Below are positions 7,706-16,564 of a stretch of DNA of 54,275 nt, piece by piece. The position numbers and the translations under genes were made by a program. The DNA is from JASMTM01 sp964441735 (GTDB taxonomy: Bacteria; Thermotogota; Thermotogae; Petrotogales; Kosmotogaceae). The stretch spans positions 1 to 54,275 of the forward strand of contig CAYTVB010000011.1 of NCBI GenBank assembly GCA_964441735.1, read 5' to 3'. Below the pieces are notes generated by a model. It searched no databases. It saw only the letters and a program-made list of their open reading frames with translations, and was not told the origin of the DNA. Positions within the stretch are counted from its first letter, which is position 1; every line of letters begins with the position of its first letter.

Positions 7706-8122
7706 ATGGGTTTGTTCAACAAAGTACTTTCAAAATCAATCTGGGTTTTCCACGCCAGCGCTTCTCCCTGTAACAACTGTGATATTGAAATACTTGATCT
7801 ACTAACTCCCCGCTACGATCTTGAAAGATTTGGTATAAAGCTTGTAGGCTCGGTAAGGCATGCAGATGTACTTCTCGTTACAGGCATAGGTGGTTGCAAG
7901 GTTTCTGAAAGAGTTCAGAGAATCTATCACCAGGCATCCAACCCTATTTTCGTTGTGGCTGTGGGAACATGTCCTTCTGCTGGAGCTACCTTCAAGAACG
8001 GTTACACAAATTGTGGTCCCATGGAAGAAATTATTCCTGTTGATTTATATATACCCGGTTGTCCACCAAAACCAGAAACAATGATTGCTGGAATTGCCGA
8101 GTTAATCGGGAGGTTAAAGTAA
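7706..8122 (+). CDS. mbhJ: Membrane-bound [NiFe] hydrogenase small subunit, NuoB family
   Basis: Small subunit that holds the proximal [4Fe-4S] cluster. The ligand pattern is visible: SPCNNCD near the N-terminus, GTCPSAG in the middle and PGCPPKPE near the C-terminus. Three ATG codons lie in a row at 7700, 7703 and 7706. The last is chosen because GGGGG ends 7 nt before it, giving 138 aa. The short length without a signal peptide is typical of group 4 enzymes facing the cytoplasm. Its stop overlaps the start of the NuoC-like gene. Confidence 0.93.
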   Translation: MGLFNKVLSKSIWVFHASASPCNNCDIEILDLLTPRYDLERFGIKLVGSVRHADVLLVTGIGGCKVSERVQRIYHQASNPIFVVAVGTCPSAGATFKNGYTNCGPMEEIIPVDLYIPGCPPKPETMIAGIAELIGRLK

Positions 8123-8565
8123 TGGACAGTAAACGTCTTGAAGGATTCTATAAGGTAATTGAATCATCGGATGGAAAAATTCTAACTGAAAAGAAGAAAA
8201 GAGTGTACTTTGAGGTTGAATCAGGCAACATAAAGAAGGTTGCAGCAAAATTCCACGAAATGGGACTGAGACTATCTACAATGAGTGCCATAGAAAACAA
8301 AGAGAACTTTGAGGTAATCTATCATTTTTCGGATGATTCTACCGGTTATTACTTTTGCCCAAAGGTCTTTGTACAACTAAAAAAACCTGAAATTCCTTCT
8401 GTTGCCAATGAAATAAAGGGTGCACTATGGATAGAAAGAGAGATCCATGAACTCTTTGGTATTTATTTTAAAGGTCATCCAAATTTAAAACCTTTATTAA
8501 AGGAGAACATAGATACGTTACCGGAAACTCCATTAAGGGTAAAGAGGCGATATAACAATGAGTGA
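8122..8565 (+). CDS. mbhK: Hydrogenase subunit, NuoC family
   Basis: A 147-aa cytoplasmic subunit of the NuoC/EchD/MbhK family. The family core EIKGALWIEREIHELFGIYFKGHP is recognisable (NuoC typically has WxERE-x-[YD]-[DE]-[LM]-[FY]-GI). An upstream in-frame start exists, but the ATG at 8122 overlaps the previous stop as TAATG and has GGGAGG upstream, and it gives the expected family length. The subunit binds the large and small subunits and has no cofactor of its own. Confidence 0.9.
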   Translation: MDSKRLEGFYKVIESSDGKILTEKKKRVYFEVESGNIKKVAAKFHEMGLRLSTMSAIENKENFEVIYHFSDDSTGYYFCPKVFVQLKKPEIPSVANEIKGALWIEREIHELFGIYFKGHPNLKPLLKENIDTLPETPLRVKRRYNNE

Positions 8566-9766
8566 AGAATTCAATCTACCGGTTGGTCCTTTTCATCCAT
8601 TATTAGAGGAAGCAGAATTTTTCAAGATACATCTTGATGGAGAAAAAGTGAATGATATCGAAATGGAAACAGGATGGATGCACAGATCCATTGAAAAGAT
8701 ATCCGAGCAGGGGACATTTGACCAGACAATCTTTACCGTTGAAAGGATCTGTGGTATTTGCTCAGCATCTCATCCCTTTGCGTGTATCAATGCCTTTGAA
8801 GATATAACGGAAATAGATATACCGTTAAGGGCTAAATACATTAGAACCCTCATTGGAGAACTTGAAAGAATTCACAGCCACCTTTTATGGTTGGGTCTGG
8901 CCGGACACTTCATCGGTTACGACACACTCTGGATGTGGGCATGGAAATATAGAGAACCTTTACTTGAAATAATTGAAAAAATTACCGGGAATAGAAACCA
9001 TTACGGCATGTTCCGTATTGGAGGGGTACGTAGAGATTATGATCCTTCTTTATCCAATGAATTAAACAAAAAACTTGATACAATTGAGAAAAAATTGAAT
9101 ATGGTTGCAAAGGCAGCCATGGACGATCCCGTACTTAAAAGCAGACTTGTGGGCGTAGGAGTGCTAACCGAAGAGGAAGCCATCGATTTTTGTGCAACGG
9201 GTCCAACTGCAAGGGCTTCAGGAGTCAGTATAGATGTCAGAAAAGATGAACCCTATGCTGCATACGATCTTATAGATTTTGAAGTTATTACGCAAGATGA
9301 AGGTGATGTATTCGCCAAAACAGTGGTAAGAATTCTCGAAATGTTCGAAAGTATAAAAATTATCAGAGAATGCATCAATAAACTTAACACAATAAAAGGT
9401 CCTATATTCAACGATGTTAAAGAAATCCCTGCAGGAGAAGGAATAGGTCGTCATGAAGCACCCAGAGGTGAGGTTTTTCATTATATCAGGACCGATGGTT
9501 CCAACAGACCTGTAAGACATAAAATCCGGGCCCCAAGCTATGTAAACATTCCTACCTATATGGCAACCTGTGTTGGAGAGGATCTGGCTGATGTATTAAT
9601 TACCCTCGCTGCAGTGGACCCATGCTACTGCTGTACAGAAAGATCTGTAAGATTACTTGATGATAAGGGTAAAGAATTAACCAGCGATCTATTATCACGT
9701 TCACATAAAAAAACAGAAAAACTAATCAATGAACTGGGGGAAAATGAAGTATGGAAGCAATTGTAA
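8558..9766 (+). CDS. mbhL: Membrane-bound [NiFe] hydrogenase large (catalytic) subunit
   Basis: A 402-aa group 4 catalytic subunit. The NiFe centre is complete: Cys65 and Cys68 in RICGICSASH, and Cys356 and Cys359 in DPCYCCTER. This separates it from complex I-like or Mbx-like relatives that have lost these ligands. Cys358 is an extra cysteine where related enzymes such as HycE have serine. A 40-residue tail follows Arg362, like the tail removed from HycE by HycI, and a matching protease gene lies at 16103. It should reduce protons to H2 on the cytoplasmic side. The gene overlaps both neighbours. Confidence 0.95.
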   Translation: MSEEFNLPVGPFHPLLEEAEFFKIHLDGEKVNDIEMETGWMHRSIEKISEQGTFDQTIFTVERICGICSASHPFACINAFEDITEIDIPLRAKYIRTLIGELERIHSHLLWLGLAGHFIGYDTLWMWAWKYREPLLEIIEKITGNRNHYGMFRIGGVRRDYDPSLSNELNKKLDTIEKKLNMVAKAAMDDPVLKSRLVGVGVLTEEEAIDFCATGPTARASGVSIDVRKDEPYAAYDLIDFEVITQDEGDVFAKTVVRILEMFESIKIIRECINKLNTIKGPIFNDVKEIPAGEGIGRHEAPRGEVFHYIRTDGSNRPVRHKIRAPSYVNIPTYMATCVGEDLADVLITLAAVDPCYCCTERSVRLLDDKGKELTSDLLSRSHKKTEKLINELGENEVWKQL

Positions 9767-11541
9767 ATCCAGTTTCCTTTTTAGTTTTATTACCCGTAAT
9801 TACAGCATTAATAAATATCTTTATTCCGGTGAAACTTGCCAGATGGCTTAATCTATTAGCAAGTGCTGTTCTTCTTGGTTCTCTTTTAGCATTTTCTGGC
9901 ATAGTTCCCGAAATAATGAAAATAGGTGAAACTGTTTTACTTTCTTTGGATGATTTCACTTTCTTCAGTTTATTGTTTGTACAGATCCTTGGTGTGATTT
10001 TTGCGATATATTTACTGGGACATTCAAAGAAGATAATGTCAATTTATTTCATGGCTTCTCTTGCCTTTATCAATGGAGCTCTTGTCGCCAATGAGCCTGT
10101 AGTATTTATAGTTTTCTGGGGACTTTCTGGATTGATGCTTTATCTATTCGGTATTACAAAAGAGGCTGGAGCTTCCATATCAAAGAAAACGCTGATGCTT
10201 TCTGGAATTTCTGACTCACTGTTGATTTTCGGCTTTTTCATGATGTCCAGTACAGCTGGAAATGGTTTCTCATTGTCCAATTTGCAACTGGAACTTTCTG
10301 ACGGTTGGACAATTACAGCATTTTTCTTCATTGCCTTTGCAGCATTCACAAAGGCAGGGGCATTTCCAATGCATGTATGGGTACCGTCATATTGTGAGAA
10401 AACACCTGTTGAAGGAACCTTTATACTTCCGGCTTCCTTCGACAAGATTTTAGGCATCTATCTTTTCGCACGACTTTTATGGAATTTTTCACTGATACCT
10501 ACTTCTATACAATTAATTTTGGCGCTTATAGGAGCTTTTACCATTATTGCCGGTGTAATGATGGCACTTATACAGCACAATGGAAGAAAGTTACTTGGAT
10601 ATCATGCTGTAAGTCAGGTAGGATATATGATTCTGGGTATCTCAACTGGGAATCCCATTGGAATAATTGGTGGACTTCTTCATACGGTAAATAATTCTTT
10701 ATATAAATCAGGATTGTTTATGGGACTTGGAAACGTAGAGTACGCAGAGAAAACCACGGATCTTGATAAACTGGGTGGTCTGTCAAAAAAAATGCCCGGA
10801 ACATTCTGGGGAATGTTGATAAACTCTGTCTCGATATCCGGACTTCCCCCAACAAATGGATTTATTTCAAAATGGCTCATTTACCAGGGAGTACTTATTG
10901 CAATAGCGCGGGGAACCTTTGGAACACAGATTATTTTCACAATATGTCTTATAATGGCTCTTTTTGGTAGTGCGTTAACCTTTGCAAGTTTTATGAAATT
11001 AACCTTTTCGGTTTTTCTTGGAAAATCATTCAGCAAAACTAAAGATACAGCCAGGGTAGGGCGTGCTCCTGTAATAGCCCTTTTGATGAATGCCTTTTTG
11101 TGTATTTTTATAGGAATTGGCTGGAGATTTTTCCCAGTTTCGATGCTTGAAAAGATTTTTGGCAACAATGGACTAACATATACAGGTTATTTCTCGATTA
11201 CTCAATATCTTGGAGTTGTTGCACTTGTAGCAGTTTCAGGAACATTGTTATATTTAGTATTCAAACGGGTAAGATTTGATTCGGCATATGTTGGTGGTCA
11301 GCCTGATTCACCCTCTTACAAGGTAAGCGGGGTTAGTTTCTTTAACGAGATCAGGGACATGGTTCCACTTAAGGGTATATATAGAGCTGCAGAAAATAAG
11401 TGTCTTGATATCTATGAATTATCTAAAACAGCTATAATGAAGCTTTCTTATCCTTTGAAAAAGTTTCATACCGGAGAATTATCATTCTATTCTTTATGGA
11501 TTACGATAGGGTTCTTTGTTCTTTTAATCGTACTGATGTGA
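9751..11541 (+). CDS. Large antiporter-like proton/sodium-conducting subunit, NuoL/HyfB type
   Basis: A 596-aa membrane protein with about 14-16 helices. It belongs to the NuoL/MrpA-N/HyfB family of ion-conducting subunits. The family segment FTKAGAFPMHVWVPSYCEKTPVEGTF includes the conserved lysine and histidine, and a later helix reads GLLHTVNNSLYKSGLFM. A long C-terminal extension ends in a further hydrophobic helix, which may correspond to the lateral helix or MbhI of related complexes (inference). It overlaps the large-subunit gene by 16 nt. Together with the MrpD-like protein at 12874, it gives this complex two large antiporter-like subunits. Confidence 0.9.
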   Translation: MEAIVNPVSFLVLLPVITALINIFIPVKLARWLNLLASAVLLGSLLAFSGIVPEIMKIGETVLLSLDDFTFFSLLFVQILGVIFAIYLLGHSKKIMSIYFMASLAFINGALVANEPVVFIVFWGLSGLMLYLFGITKEAGASISKKTLMLSGISDSLLIFGFFMMSSTAGNGFSLSNLQLELSDGWTITAFFFIAFAAFTKAGAFPMHVWVPSYCEKTPVEGTFILPASFDKILGIYLFARLLWNFSLIPTSIQLILALIGAFTIIAGVMMALIQHNGRKLLGYHAVSQVGYMILGISTGNPIGIIGGLLHTVNNSLYKSGLFMGLGNVEYAEKTTDLDKLGGLSKKMPGTFWGMLINSVSISGLPPTNGFISKWLIYQGVLIAIARGTFGTQIIFTICLIMALFGSALTFASFMKLTFSVFLGKSFSKTKDTARVGRAPVIALLMNAFLCIFIGIGWRFFPVSMLEKIFGNNGLTYTGYFSITQYLGVVALVAVSGTLLYLVFKRVRFDSAYVGGQPDSPSYKVSGVSFFNEIRDMVPLKGIYRAAENKCLDIYELSKTAIMKLSYPLKKFHTGELSFYSLWITIGFFVLLIVLM

Positions 11542-11552
11542 GGTGATTAACT

Positions 11553-12089
11553 GTGCCTGTTGAAGGCTGGCTTTATTTTTTAACAGCTTTCATGATATTT
11601 GCTTCAATAGTAGCTCTTGAAATTACCGACCTGTTATCTTCTATTATCTCTGTGGGTATGGTTGGTTTGTCGGTAGCACTTGCATTTCTATTCCTGCAAG
11701 CGCCCGACCTTGCACTGGTGCAATTCGTCTATGAAATAATTGTTGTAATAATCTTGATATTACTACTGAAAGCTTCTGAAGAACGGTTTGAAAAAGTTAA
11801 AGAAGGAAAATTTTCGTACTATGTAAAATTGATGGCTATACTGGCTATCTTGATTGTAGTTGCTCCTATCTTCTCCGCTCTTCCTGATTTTGGAGAGCCT
11901 CTTATGAATGTTTCAGAACGATACCTTCAGGAAGGAGCAAGTGAAACAGGAGCTGCCAATCTTGTAGCCTCGGTTATTCTCGATTACAGAGTTTACGATA
12001 CATTGGGTGAAGCAACCGTGTTGTTTGTTTCAATACTTGGAATAGTTACCCTTCTAAGGCGCGAGAAGAAGGTGAAACATGATGAATGA
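11553..12089 (+). CDS. Fused MbhD-MbhE-like subunit (DUF4040 plus MrpA C-terminal domain)
   Basis: A 178-aa membrane protein. The first half has three helices with the DUF4040 pattern around FLFLQAPDLALVQFVYE. The second half has the MrpA C-terminal pattern GAANLVASVILDYRVYDTLG before a last helix. In Pyrococcus MBH these halves are separate proteins, MbhD and MbhE; in MrpA they are the C-terminal part of one long protein. A GTG start at 11553 follows a GAGGTG ribosome binding site. It forms part of the sodium/proton-translocating module. Confidence 0.85.
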   Translation: MPVEGWLYFLTAFMIFASIVALEITDLLSSIISVGMVGLSVALAFLFLQAPDLALVQFVYEIIVVIILILLLKASEERFEKVKEGKFSYYVKLMAILAILIVVAPIFSALPDFGEPLMNVSERYLQEGASETGAANLVASVILDYRVYDTLGEATVLFVSILGIVTLLRREKKVKHDE

Positions 12090-12534
12090 TAAAAAGGGTA
12101 TGACTCTTATAGTTAAAACGATTACACGTTTTACTGTATGGTTAATTATGCTTTACGGTATATATCTAATCATACATGGACACCTGACACCTGGCGGAGG
12201 TTTCGTTGGTGGACTGGTAATAGCCCTTTCTTTTATTCATTTAACACTTGCATTTGGAAGAGATAAAGAAGTGAAGGTACCCGGGGTTCATCTTTCACAT
12301 TCTCTGGAAGCCGTTGGAGTATTAATATACATTGGGCTTGGAATAGTAGCACTGGTAGCAGGATTACCTTTCCTTACCAACTTTATTGGCAAAGGCACTC
12401 TTTTTGATTTGTTTAGTTCCGGTACAATTCCTATTTTGAATTTTGCAATTGCTCTAAAGGTTGGTACCGGTGTATTTTTGGCTTATCTTCTTCTTGTATT
12501 GATTGAGCACCAGGACGAAGAAGAGGAGGAATGA
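12079..12534 (+). CDS. mrpB: Mrp antiporter subunit B / MbhF
   Basis: A 151-aa protein with four transmembrane helices. The MnhB motif LTPGGGFVGGLVIA is present near residue 36. It works in the antiporter module of the hydrogenase complex. It overlaps the previous gene by 11 nt. The acidic C-terminus, DEEEEE, faces the cytoplasm. Confidence 0.92.
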   Translation: MMNDKKGMTLIVKTITRFTVWLIMLYGIYLIIHGHLTPGGGFVGGLVIALSFIHLTLAFGRDKEVKVPGVHLSHSLEAVGVLIYIGLGIVALVAGLPFLTNFIGKGTLFDLFSSGTIPILNFAIALKVGTGVFLAYLLLVLIEHQDEEEEE

Positions 12535-12538
12535 CCCT

Positions 12539-12877
12539 ATGAATCTGTACATGATGAGTTTTGCACTTTTTCTGGTTGGTTTGTATGGAGTACTTGTAAA
12601 AAGAAATATTGTCAAGGTGATTATTGGAACCGGTATTATGGGTTACGCTGTAAATCTTTTTCTCATATTGATTGCCTATAGAACAGGTGCGACTTTTCCC
12701 ATACTTCTGCCCGGTAAAGAGCAAACAGTAATGGTTGATCCATTGCCACAGGCTCTAGTCTTAACATCCATTGTCATCGAACTGGGAGTTACAGCAATGC
12801 TTGTAGCACTGGCTATAAACATTCACAGAAAATATGGGACCTTTGATTTGAAAAGTATAAGGAGGCTAAAGGAGTGA
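12539..12877 (+). CDS. mrpC: Mrp antiporter subunit C / MbhG, NuoK-like
   Basis: A 112-aa protein with three transmembrane helices, homologous to MnhC and NuoK. Family features include GLYGVLVKRNIVKVIIG in the first half and DPLPQALVLTSIVIE in the second. The ATG at 12539 is preferred over the upstream in-frame start because GAGGAG lies just before it and the length fits the family. Confidence 0.92.
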   Translation: MNLYMMSFALFLVGLYGVLVKRNIVKVIIGTGIMGYAVNLFLILIAYRTGATFPILLPGKEQTVMVDPLPQALVLTSIVIELGVTAMLVALAINIHRKYGTFDLKSIRRLKE

Positions 12878-14337
12878 TTGCATCATATTTTGTCATCATA
12901 CCTTTAGTAACAGCTTTTTTGATTGTACTCTTTGGAAGGAAAGCTGAAAAGATCGCTGGCTATCTTTCATTATTTGCAACCATTATCTTAATGTGGCTTT
13001 CAGCTTTGCTTTTCCCTATAATAAACATTCAGGGAGCGATTGTTTATCAGCTTTCTGCCTGGAAGATTCCCTATACAATTTCACTTGTAATTGACTATCT
13101 ATCAGCTTTTATTATAATAACGATTTCGCTGATTGCATTGTTGAGTATTATATATTCAATAAACTATGCCAGGAAGTTCACTTCAAATTGGGGGTATTAT
13201 TCCCTTTTCATGCTGTTACTGGCGGGTTTGAACGGAGTAGCTATAACCGGAGACCTGTTCAATTTATTTGTCTTTATGGAAATAGCATTGATTGCGACAT
13301 ACGCTCTGGTTGCATTTCAGGGCAAAGCAGAACACTATGAGGCATCCTTTAAGTACGCCATTATGGGATCAATATCCTCCACTTTGATTCTATTTGGAAT
13401 TGGTTGTGCTTACAGTATGACATCTTCACTAACCATGATGCAGATATCAATGGAATCAAATTCGACAGCGGGGCTTTATCTATTATCTGCTCTGTTTTTA
13501 ACAGGATTTGGCTTAAAGGCTGCTATGTTCCCACTACATTCATGGCTGCCTGACGCACATCCTTCAGCTCCATCTCCAGTGTCTGCTATGCTATCCGGAG
13601 TTTTGATAAAAGTGCTCGGAGCATATGCCATAATTCGAGTCTTTTATATGGTCCTGGAACCATCAAAAATGGTCAATGAGGTTCTTCTACTTTTCGGAAC
13701 ATTATCCATGGTAGTTGGTGCAATTATGGCAATTGCCCAGAAAGATATTAAGAGAATGCTCGGTTTTAGTAGTGTAAGTCAGATGGGATATATTCTTCTT
13801 GGTATCGGGCTTGCCACACCACTTGGATTTCTGGGTGCAATTTATCATATTTTGAATCACGCAGTATTGAAAAGCCTGCTTTTCCTTGATTCTGGTGCCA
13901 TAGAGGAGATGGAAGGTACGAGAAATCTTGAAAAAATGCAGGGTAATACAAATGCCATAACAAAATCATCAACATACATGGGTGCACTGGGTATTTCTGG
14001 AGTTCCTCCCTTTGGAGGTTTCTTCAGCAAACTAATTATCATTATTGCTGCAATATCTTCAGGAAGATATATCTACGCAATAATCGGACTTATAGTGGGG
14101 GTTCTGACACTTGGATACTACCTGGGGATGTTAAAGAAAGCGTTCAAAGAAAAGAAAGAACCCAAAAAAATTGGTGTTTCACTGAAAATTTCGCTGGTTG
14201 TTTTGGCCTGTCTGACTCTGATTACAGCTCTATTAATCATTCCCGGGCTTAGAGACGGATTTTTAAACAAGGTAGTTGATTGTATCACCGATAGAGAAGC
14301 TTATGCAGCCCTGTTCAAGGTAGGTGCTGGCCTATGA
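12874..14337 (+). CDS. mrpD: Mrp antiporter subunit D / MbhH, NuoN/NuoL-like
   Basis: A 487-aa protein with about 14 helices and the proton-conducting family signature. Conserved segments include GDLFNLFVFMEIALIATYALVA (glutamate in helix 5) and LKAAMFPLHSWLPDAHP with the lysine and histidine of the ion path. It starts with GTG, overlapping the previous stop. It is the second large antiporter-like subunit of the complex. Confidence 0.93.
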   Translation: MIASYFVIIPLVTAFLIVLFGRKAEKIAGYLSLFATIILMWLSALLFPIINIQGAIVYQLSAWKIPYTISLVIDYLSAFIIITISLIALLSIIYSINYARKFTSNWGYYSLFMLLLAGLNGVAITGDLFNLFVFMEIALIATYALVAFQGKAEHYEASFKYAIMGSISSTLILFGIGCAYSMTSSLTMMQISMESNSTAGLYLLSALFLTGFGLKAAMFPLHSWLPDAHPSAPSPVSAMLSGVLIKVLGAYAIIRVFYMVLEPSKMVNEVLLLFGTLSMVVGAIMAIAQKDIKRMLGFSSVSQMGYILLGIGLATPLGFLGAIYHILNHAVLKSLLFLDSGAIEEMEGTRNLEKMQGNTNAITKSSTYMGALGISGVPPFGGFFSKLIIIIAAISSGRYIYAIIGLIVGVLTLGYYLGMLKKAFKEKKEPKKIGVSLKISLVVLACLTLITALLIIPGLRDGFLNKVVDCITDREAYAALFKVGAGL

Positions 14338-14837
14338 AGTTAATGACTTTGAGTAGAATATATGTGTTTATTCTCACATTTCTTGTATGGTTATTTATTA
14401 CTTCCTTTACAGATGCCCAGGAAATCATTGCGGGACTTATAATTGCAGCGTTTGTTTCATATATTTCAGGTGGGATCTTATTAAAAACTGGAAAGAGCAT
14501 TATCGTTGAAAGAGTCTTCTATTTCTTCCTTTACATATTGTTGTTATTCTGGGAAATGCTTAAAGCAAATCTGCATGTCGCAATGATTGTAATAAACCCA
14601 AATTTACCAATCAAGCCTGGTATTGTAAAGATTAATACAGAACTAAAGGAAGATTCATCCATAACCGTACTTGCAAATTCAATAACGCTCACTCCGGGTA
14701 CGTTAACCATCGATGTAAATAAGGATGATAGCTCCCTTTACATACACTGGATAACTGTGGAAACCTACGACGTTGAAGGATGCACAAAGGAAATTGGTGG
14801 GCGTTTCGAACCTGTCATCAGGAGGTTCATGAGATGA
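14334..14837 (+). CDS. mrpE: Mrp antiporter subunit E / MbhA
   Basis: A 167-aa protein of the MnhE family. It has an N-terminal membrane region of two to three helices and a soluble C-terminal domain. The family segment ANSITLTPGTLTIDV and the following YIHWI are clear. It overlaps mrpD by 4 nt and mrpF by 4 nt. Confidence 0.92.
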   Translation: MKLMTLSRIYVFILTFLVWLFITSFTDAQEIIAGLIIAAFVSYISGGILLKTGKSIIVERVFYFFLYILLLFWEMLKANLHVAMIVINPNLPIKPGIVKINTELKEDSSITVLANSITLTPGTLTIDVNKDDSSLYIHWITVETYDVEGCTKEIGGRFEPVIRRFMR

Positions 14838-15175
14838 ATAAAACACTGAGATGGGTTATCGGTTTGGTCATAGTTATTGCATTCTTTGTTATAAACTTTT
14901 TTGTTTTAGAACTGGCATTTGCTGCAAGATTGATTAATATTCTTCTTGCAAGTGCTCTTATGGTTATTTTTAGGGTAATATTTGGTCCATCTGCTGCAGA
15001 TAGAATTGTAGCGGTAGATATTTTTGGAATACTTATCGTTGGTCTATTAGCCATACTGTACATATATACTGATGCTTCTTTCTTCCTTGATATAGCCATG
15101 GCCTGGGCTTTACAAAGTTTTATTGTCTCCCTGGGTCTTGCAAAATTTTTGGAAGGGAGGCGATTGGATGATTAG
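14834..15175 (+). CDS. mrpF: Mrp antiporter subunit F / MbhB
   Basis: A 113-aa protein with three helices. The MnhF segment FGPSAADRIVAVDIFG is conserved. The start at 14834 overlaps the previous stop and follows AGGAGG; an upstream in-frame start would give an unlikely N-terminal extension. Confidence 0.91.
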   Translation: MNKTLRWVIGLVIVIAFFVINFFVLELAFAARLINILLASALMVIFRVIFGPSAADRIVAVDIFGILIVGLLAILYIYTDASFFLDIAMAWALQSFIVSLGLAKFLEGRRLDD

Positions 15176-15530
15176 AGAAATAATTGGATATATTTTTATC
15201 GGATTTGGTCTGGCCTTCGATTTCTTTGGTGCTCTGGGACTGGTAAGATTGCCTGATGTTTATAACAGACTTCAGGCAGCAACCAAATGTGTTACCTTTG
15301 GTTCGGCCGGTATTTTGTTTGGTGTTTTTGTGATGAAAGGATTTACAGCAGGTGGCTTCAAGGCCATTATATGCATGATATTCATACTGCTTACGTCTCC
15401 CGTTGCAGCTCACGCCATTTCCCGGGCGGCCTATAGAAGTGGAGTAAAAACATCTGACAGAACAGTTATTGATACCTATGGAGAATTCCTGAAGGGAGGA
15501 GAAAGCCGTGAAGACACCAAAGATTCGTGA
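15168..15530 (+). CDS. mrpG: Mrp antiporter subunit G / MbhC
   Basis: A 120-aa protein with three helices. The MnhG core FFGALGLVRLPDVYNRLQAATKC with the following TFGSAGILFG is present (quoted in parts). The ATG at 15168 follows GGGAGG and overlaps the previous gene by 8 nt. The soluble C-terminal tail is longer than the membrane core needs. Confidence 0.91.
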   Translation: MIREIIGYIFIGFGLAFDFFGALGLVRLPDVYNRLQAATKCVTFGSAGILFGVFVMKGFTAGGFKAIICMIFILLTSPVAAHAISRAAYRSGVKTSDRTVIDTYGEFLKGGESREDTKDS

Positions 15531-16116
15531 ATTACTCGAAGCTGTCAACAATATTTTCTCAAGGCGGTTTACCTCCATTTTTCCCGCAGGGACCTATGAA
15601 CCTGTAAAAACATACAGAGGAAAACCAAAATACGATCCCGATAAATGCGTAGGTTGTGGAGCATGTGCTCAGGTATGTCCCGCAAAAGCCATTGAGATAG
15701 TGGATGATAAAGCTACGAAGAAGCGTACACTTACTGTTAAACATACTGATTGTATTACATGCGGACAGTGTGAAGAAAAATGTATTGTAGATGGAGGAAT
15801 TAAACTCACCACCGATTATCTAACGGCAACATTTTCAAAAACTTCTGAAGAAAACTTCAACAGTGTTGAAAAAGAAATGCTTGTTTGTGAACATTGTGGA
15901 GAATTAATAGCTCCTATTGATCAGATACGCTGGCTCATTAAAAGACTGGGGGCCTATTCCTACGCCCACCCAACCCTAATAATGATGAGACAGCTGGATA
16001 CAGGCTATCCTCTTTCTTCCCTGAAGCCCAAAGAGATTACAAGAAGAGAAGAATTATTTGAAATACTCTGTCCTAAATGCAGACATACGGTAGTAGTCAA
16101 AGATGCCTTTAAATGA
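15508..16116 (+). CDS. mbhN: Hydrogenase ferredoxin subunit, NuoI/MbhN/EchF family
   Basis: A 202-aa peripheral subunit with two [4Fe-4S] motifs, CVGCGACAQVCP near residue 47 and CITCGQCEEKC near residue 86. It brings electrons from ferredoxin to the small subunit. The C-terminal third adds two CxxC pairs (CEHCG and CPKCR), a possible extra zinc or FeS site not found in the shortest family members. The GTG start follows GGGAGGAG. Placing this gene after the Mrp genes matches the order at the end of the archaeal mbh operon. Confidence 0.9.
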   Translation: MKTPKIRELLEAVNNIFSRRFTSIFPAGTYEPVKTYRGKPKYDPDKCVGCGACAQVCPAKAIEIVDDKATKKRTLTVKHTDCITCGQCEEKCIVDGGIKLTTDYLTATFSKTSEENFNSVEKEMLVCEHCGELIAPIDQIRWLIKRLGAYSYAHPTLIMMRQLDTGYPLSSLKPKEITRREELFEILCPKCRHTVVVKDAFK

Positions 16117-16564
16117 TCTACACTTCTTGAAACATGAAACATTATTCGCAGGACTGGGAAATCCATTAAGGAAAGATGATGCTTCAGGATTGATTCTTCT
16201 GGACAAATTATCCAATGAGCTTGATATTAACCGCTTTTCTTTTATCAAATGCTACCAAAACCCTGAGAATTATTTCGACCAGTTGACCAGGGGATATGAA
16301 AACATAGTTTTCATAGATAATTCAAAAGATATTGAAGAAGATTGGAAACTGATGAAAGCCAGGGAAATTGATGATTTTTCCTTTTCCACTCATACCTTTG
16401 GTCTGAGCACCATAGTGAGTTTTTTAAAAAATCAGTGCGATTCAAATATCTTTTTGATAGTAATCAAGGTCTATAATCTTTCTATGGGTACAGGAATAAG
16501 TGAAACCGTTGAAAAAACAATTGATTTAGTTATCAGGGAGATTAAACGAAATGTCCGTATATGA
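16103..16564 (+). CDS. Hydrogenase maturation endopeptidase, HycI/HyaD family
   Basis: A 153-aa protease that should remove the C-terminal tail of the catalytic subunit after nickel insertion. The nickel-recognition residues of the family are all visible: GLGNPLRKDDASG (acidic residue in the first loop), FIDNSKD and STHTFGLS (histidine). The target, a 40-residue tail after DPCYCCTER, is encoded in the same operon. It overlaps both neighbours. Confidence 0.88.
   Translation: MPLNDLHFLKHETLFAGLGNPLRKDDASGLILLDKLSNELDINRFSFIKCYQNPENYFDQLTRGYENIVFIDNSKDIEEDWKLMKAREIDDFSFSTHTFGLSTIVSFLKNQCDSNIFLIVIKVYNLSMGTGISETVEKTIDLVIREIKRNVRI

Noticed and set aside
6792..9766. Reading the core as a complex I-like ferredoxin:NAD oxidoreductase or Mbx enzyme with no hydrogenase activity
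   Set aside because: All four NiFe cysteines, a cleavable tail, a maturation protease and Hyp proteins are encoded together, which supports a true hydrogenase.
15120..15578. Minus-strand reading frame of 152 codons over mrpG and the ferredoxin gene
   Set aside because: It is a shadow of two well-supported overlapping genes on the plus strand.
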